Source of the DNA: Diabrotica undecimpunctata
Lineage: Eukaryota; Arthropoda; Insecta; Coleoptera; Chrysomelidae
Assembly: GCF_040954645.1 (NCBI RefSeq)
Contig: NC_092806.1
Coordinates: 4,092,001 to 4,156,000 of the forward strand
Direction: 5' to 3'
DNA: 64,000 nt
The notes below the pieces were generated by a model. It ran no database searches and was not told the origin of the DNA. It saw only the letters and a program-made list of their open reading frames with translations. Of this stretch, positions 63,408-64,000 are shown piece after piece. The position numbers and the translations under genes were made by a program. The first letter of the stretch is position 1. The number at the start of each line of letters is the position of its first letter.

Positions 63408-63780
63408 TTATTTATTTTTGCATGTCAGCGATCCATGACACTTATATCGTTTGTTCCTTTGTTTACAGGAACATTTATTGTCGCCACAAAACCTTTTACA
63501 GTTGCCTCTGAGAAAACCTTCACCAGAACTTCTGGATGACATATTTTCTGCAGTTCTCAAGGGTATTTTCTTACTACTAATATCATTTGATTCAAACATG
63601 AACTGCGAATCGGTTTGAAAGAGTTCATTTCTTGAAAATAATCTATCCAGTGGTCCATTCTCAGTACCAGAGTAATCAGAGTTTGTACAAGCCATCATTA
63701 TTAATTTCAGAAACAATGGCTAATACATTTCTTGGAGTCAATCGGCCTCTATCAACATTCGACACTCGAATCAAACCATC
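63408..63780 (-). pseudogene. C-terminal piece of a Ginger/KRABA2-like integrase protein
   Basis: The minus strand reads VSNVDRGRLTPRNVLAIVSE, then NSDYSGTENGPLDRLFSRNE, and ends with a Cys-rich tail CKRFCGDNKCSCKQRN and KCHGSLTCKNK. This order (VDRG/NxxxxV, G.L...Y.RN, CxCxxxxCxxxCHxxxxC) is the C-terminus of insect KRAB-A-domain-protein-2-like/SCAND3-like proteins, which derive from Ginger or gypsy integrases. The integrase core is not present. A frame change lies near 63690. Confidence 0.55.
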
Positions 63781-63789
63781 CATCCCATC

Positions 63790-64000
63790 CAATGGCACTA
63801 GGGAAGACTTCGTCTTCCCATCTCTTTTTAGGTCTTCCAACAGGTCTTTTTCCCTGCATTCTTGCATTTAGTAATTTTTTGGGGATTCTATTCTCATGCA
63901 TGCGTACCACCTGCCCTACCCACCGTAATCTCTGCAGTTTAGTATATTGTGCTAGAGTTGGTTCGCTATATTGCTCGTATATTTCTCTATTATACCTAAT
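63790..64000 (-). mobile_element. RTE-like LINE C-terminal piece, runs off window
   Basis: The minus strand reads YNREIYEQYSEPTLAQYTKL, RLRWVGQVVRMHENRIPKKL and RMQGKRPVGRPKKRWEDEV. This is the RTE C-terminal block. It meets the Ginger-like piece near 63780. Confidence 0.7.

Noticed and set aside
1..64000. CRISPR arrays, bacterial operons or phage-like defence genes
   Set aside because: No regularly spaced repeats with unique spacers and no bacterial-type coding were seen. The tandem repeats present are microsatellites.

Overview
The window is animal nuclear DNA, very probably from an insect with a large, transposon-rich genome. It is AT-rich, has spliced genes with GT-AG introns, and most of the rest is recognisable mobile DNA (jockey- and RTE-like LINEs, piggyBac, Tc1, DD41D mariner, hAT). 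The LINE and piggyBac families look insect-like. A beetle is plausible, but that is inference.

Two host genes lie on the plus strand. The first (7891-29911, nine coding exons, 582 codons plus stop) is heparan-alpha-glucosaminide N-acetyltransferase (HGSNAT), the lysosomal membrane enzyme that acetylates terminal glucosamine of heparan sulfate. All splice phases join without a frame break. The second (38367-58894, five coding exons, 822 codons plus stop) is a cramped (CRAMP1)-like nuclear protein with a SANT/Myb-like domain. No functional link between the two is visible; they are simply neighbours.

Layout: 1-1585 jockey-like LINE reverse transcriptase (minus). 2594-6154 a decayed piggyBac element carrying a LINE tail and a fold-back cluster. 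7105-7330 mariner remnant. 7891-29911 HGSNAT. Its intron 2 holds a decayed DDE transposase, a 1 kb inverted-repeat element with a tRNA-like centre, an RTE LINE split by a hAT MITE, and a DD41D mariner. Intron 3 holds LINE pieces. Intron 6 holds a 28S rRNA fragment. Intron 8 holds three LINEs nested inside one another, each with its own target-site duplication. 29985-32500 LINE and fold-back sequence. 33100-37468 an inverted-repeat element coding for a DUF7869-like protein, split by a nearly intact piggyBac. 38367-58894 cramped. Its intron 3 holds a CGGBP1/hAT-like remnant split by a long-TIR element with a THAP-like ORF. Its intron 4 holds a long-TIR element coding for a CXC/nuclease-like protein, a LINE > Tc1 > hAT nest, and a LINE-in-LINE nest. 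58895-64000 intergenic sequence with a second copy of the tRNA-centred element and fragments of LINE and Ginger/KRABA2-like sequence.

No bacterial-type operon, CRISPR array or defence system is present. The most interesting material is transposon biology: fully dated insertion nests, and three inverted-repeat elements whose coding content (CXC/PIN-like protein, DUF7869-like protein, THAP-like protein) does not match the common superfamilies.
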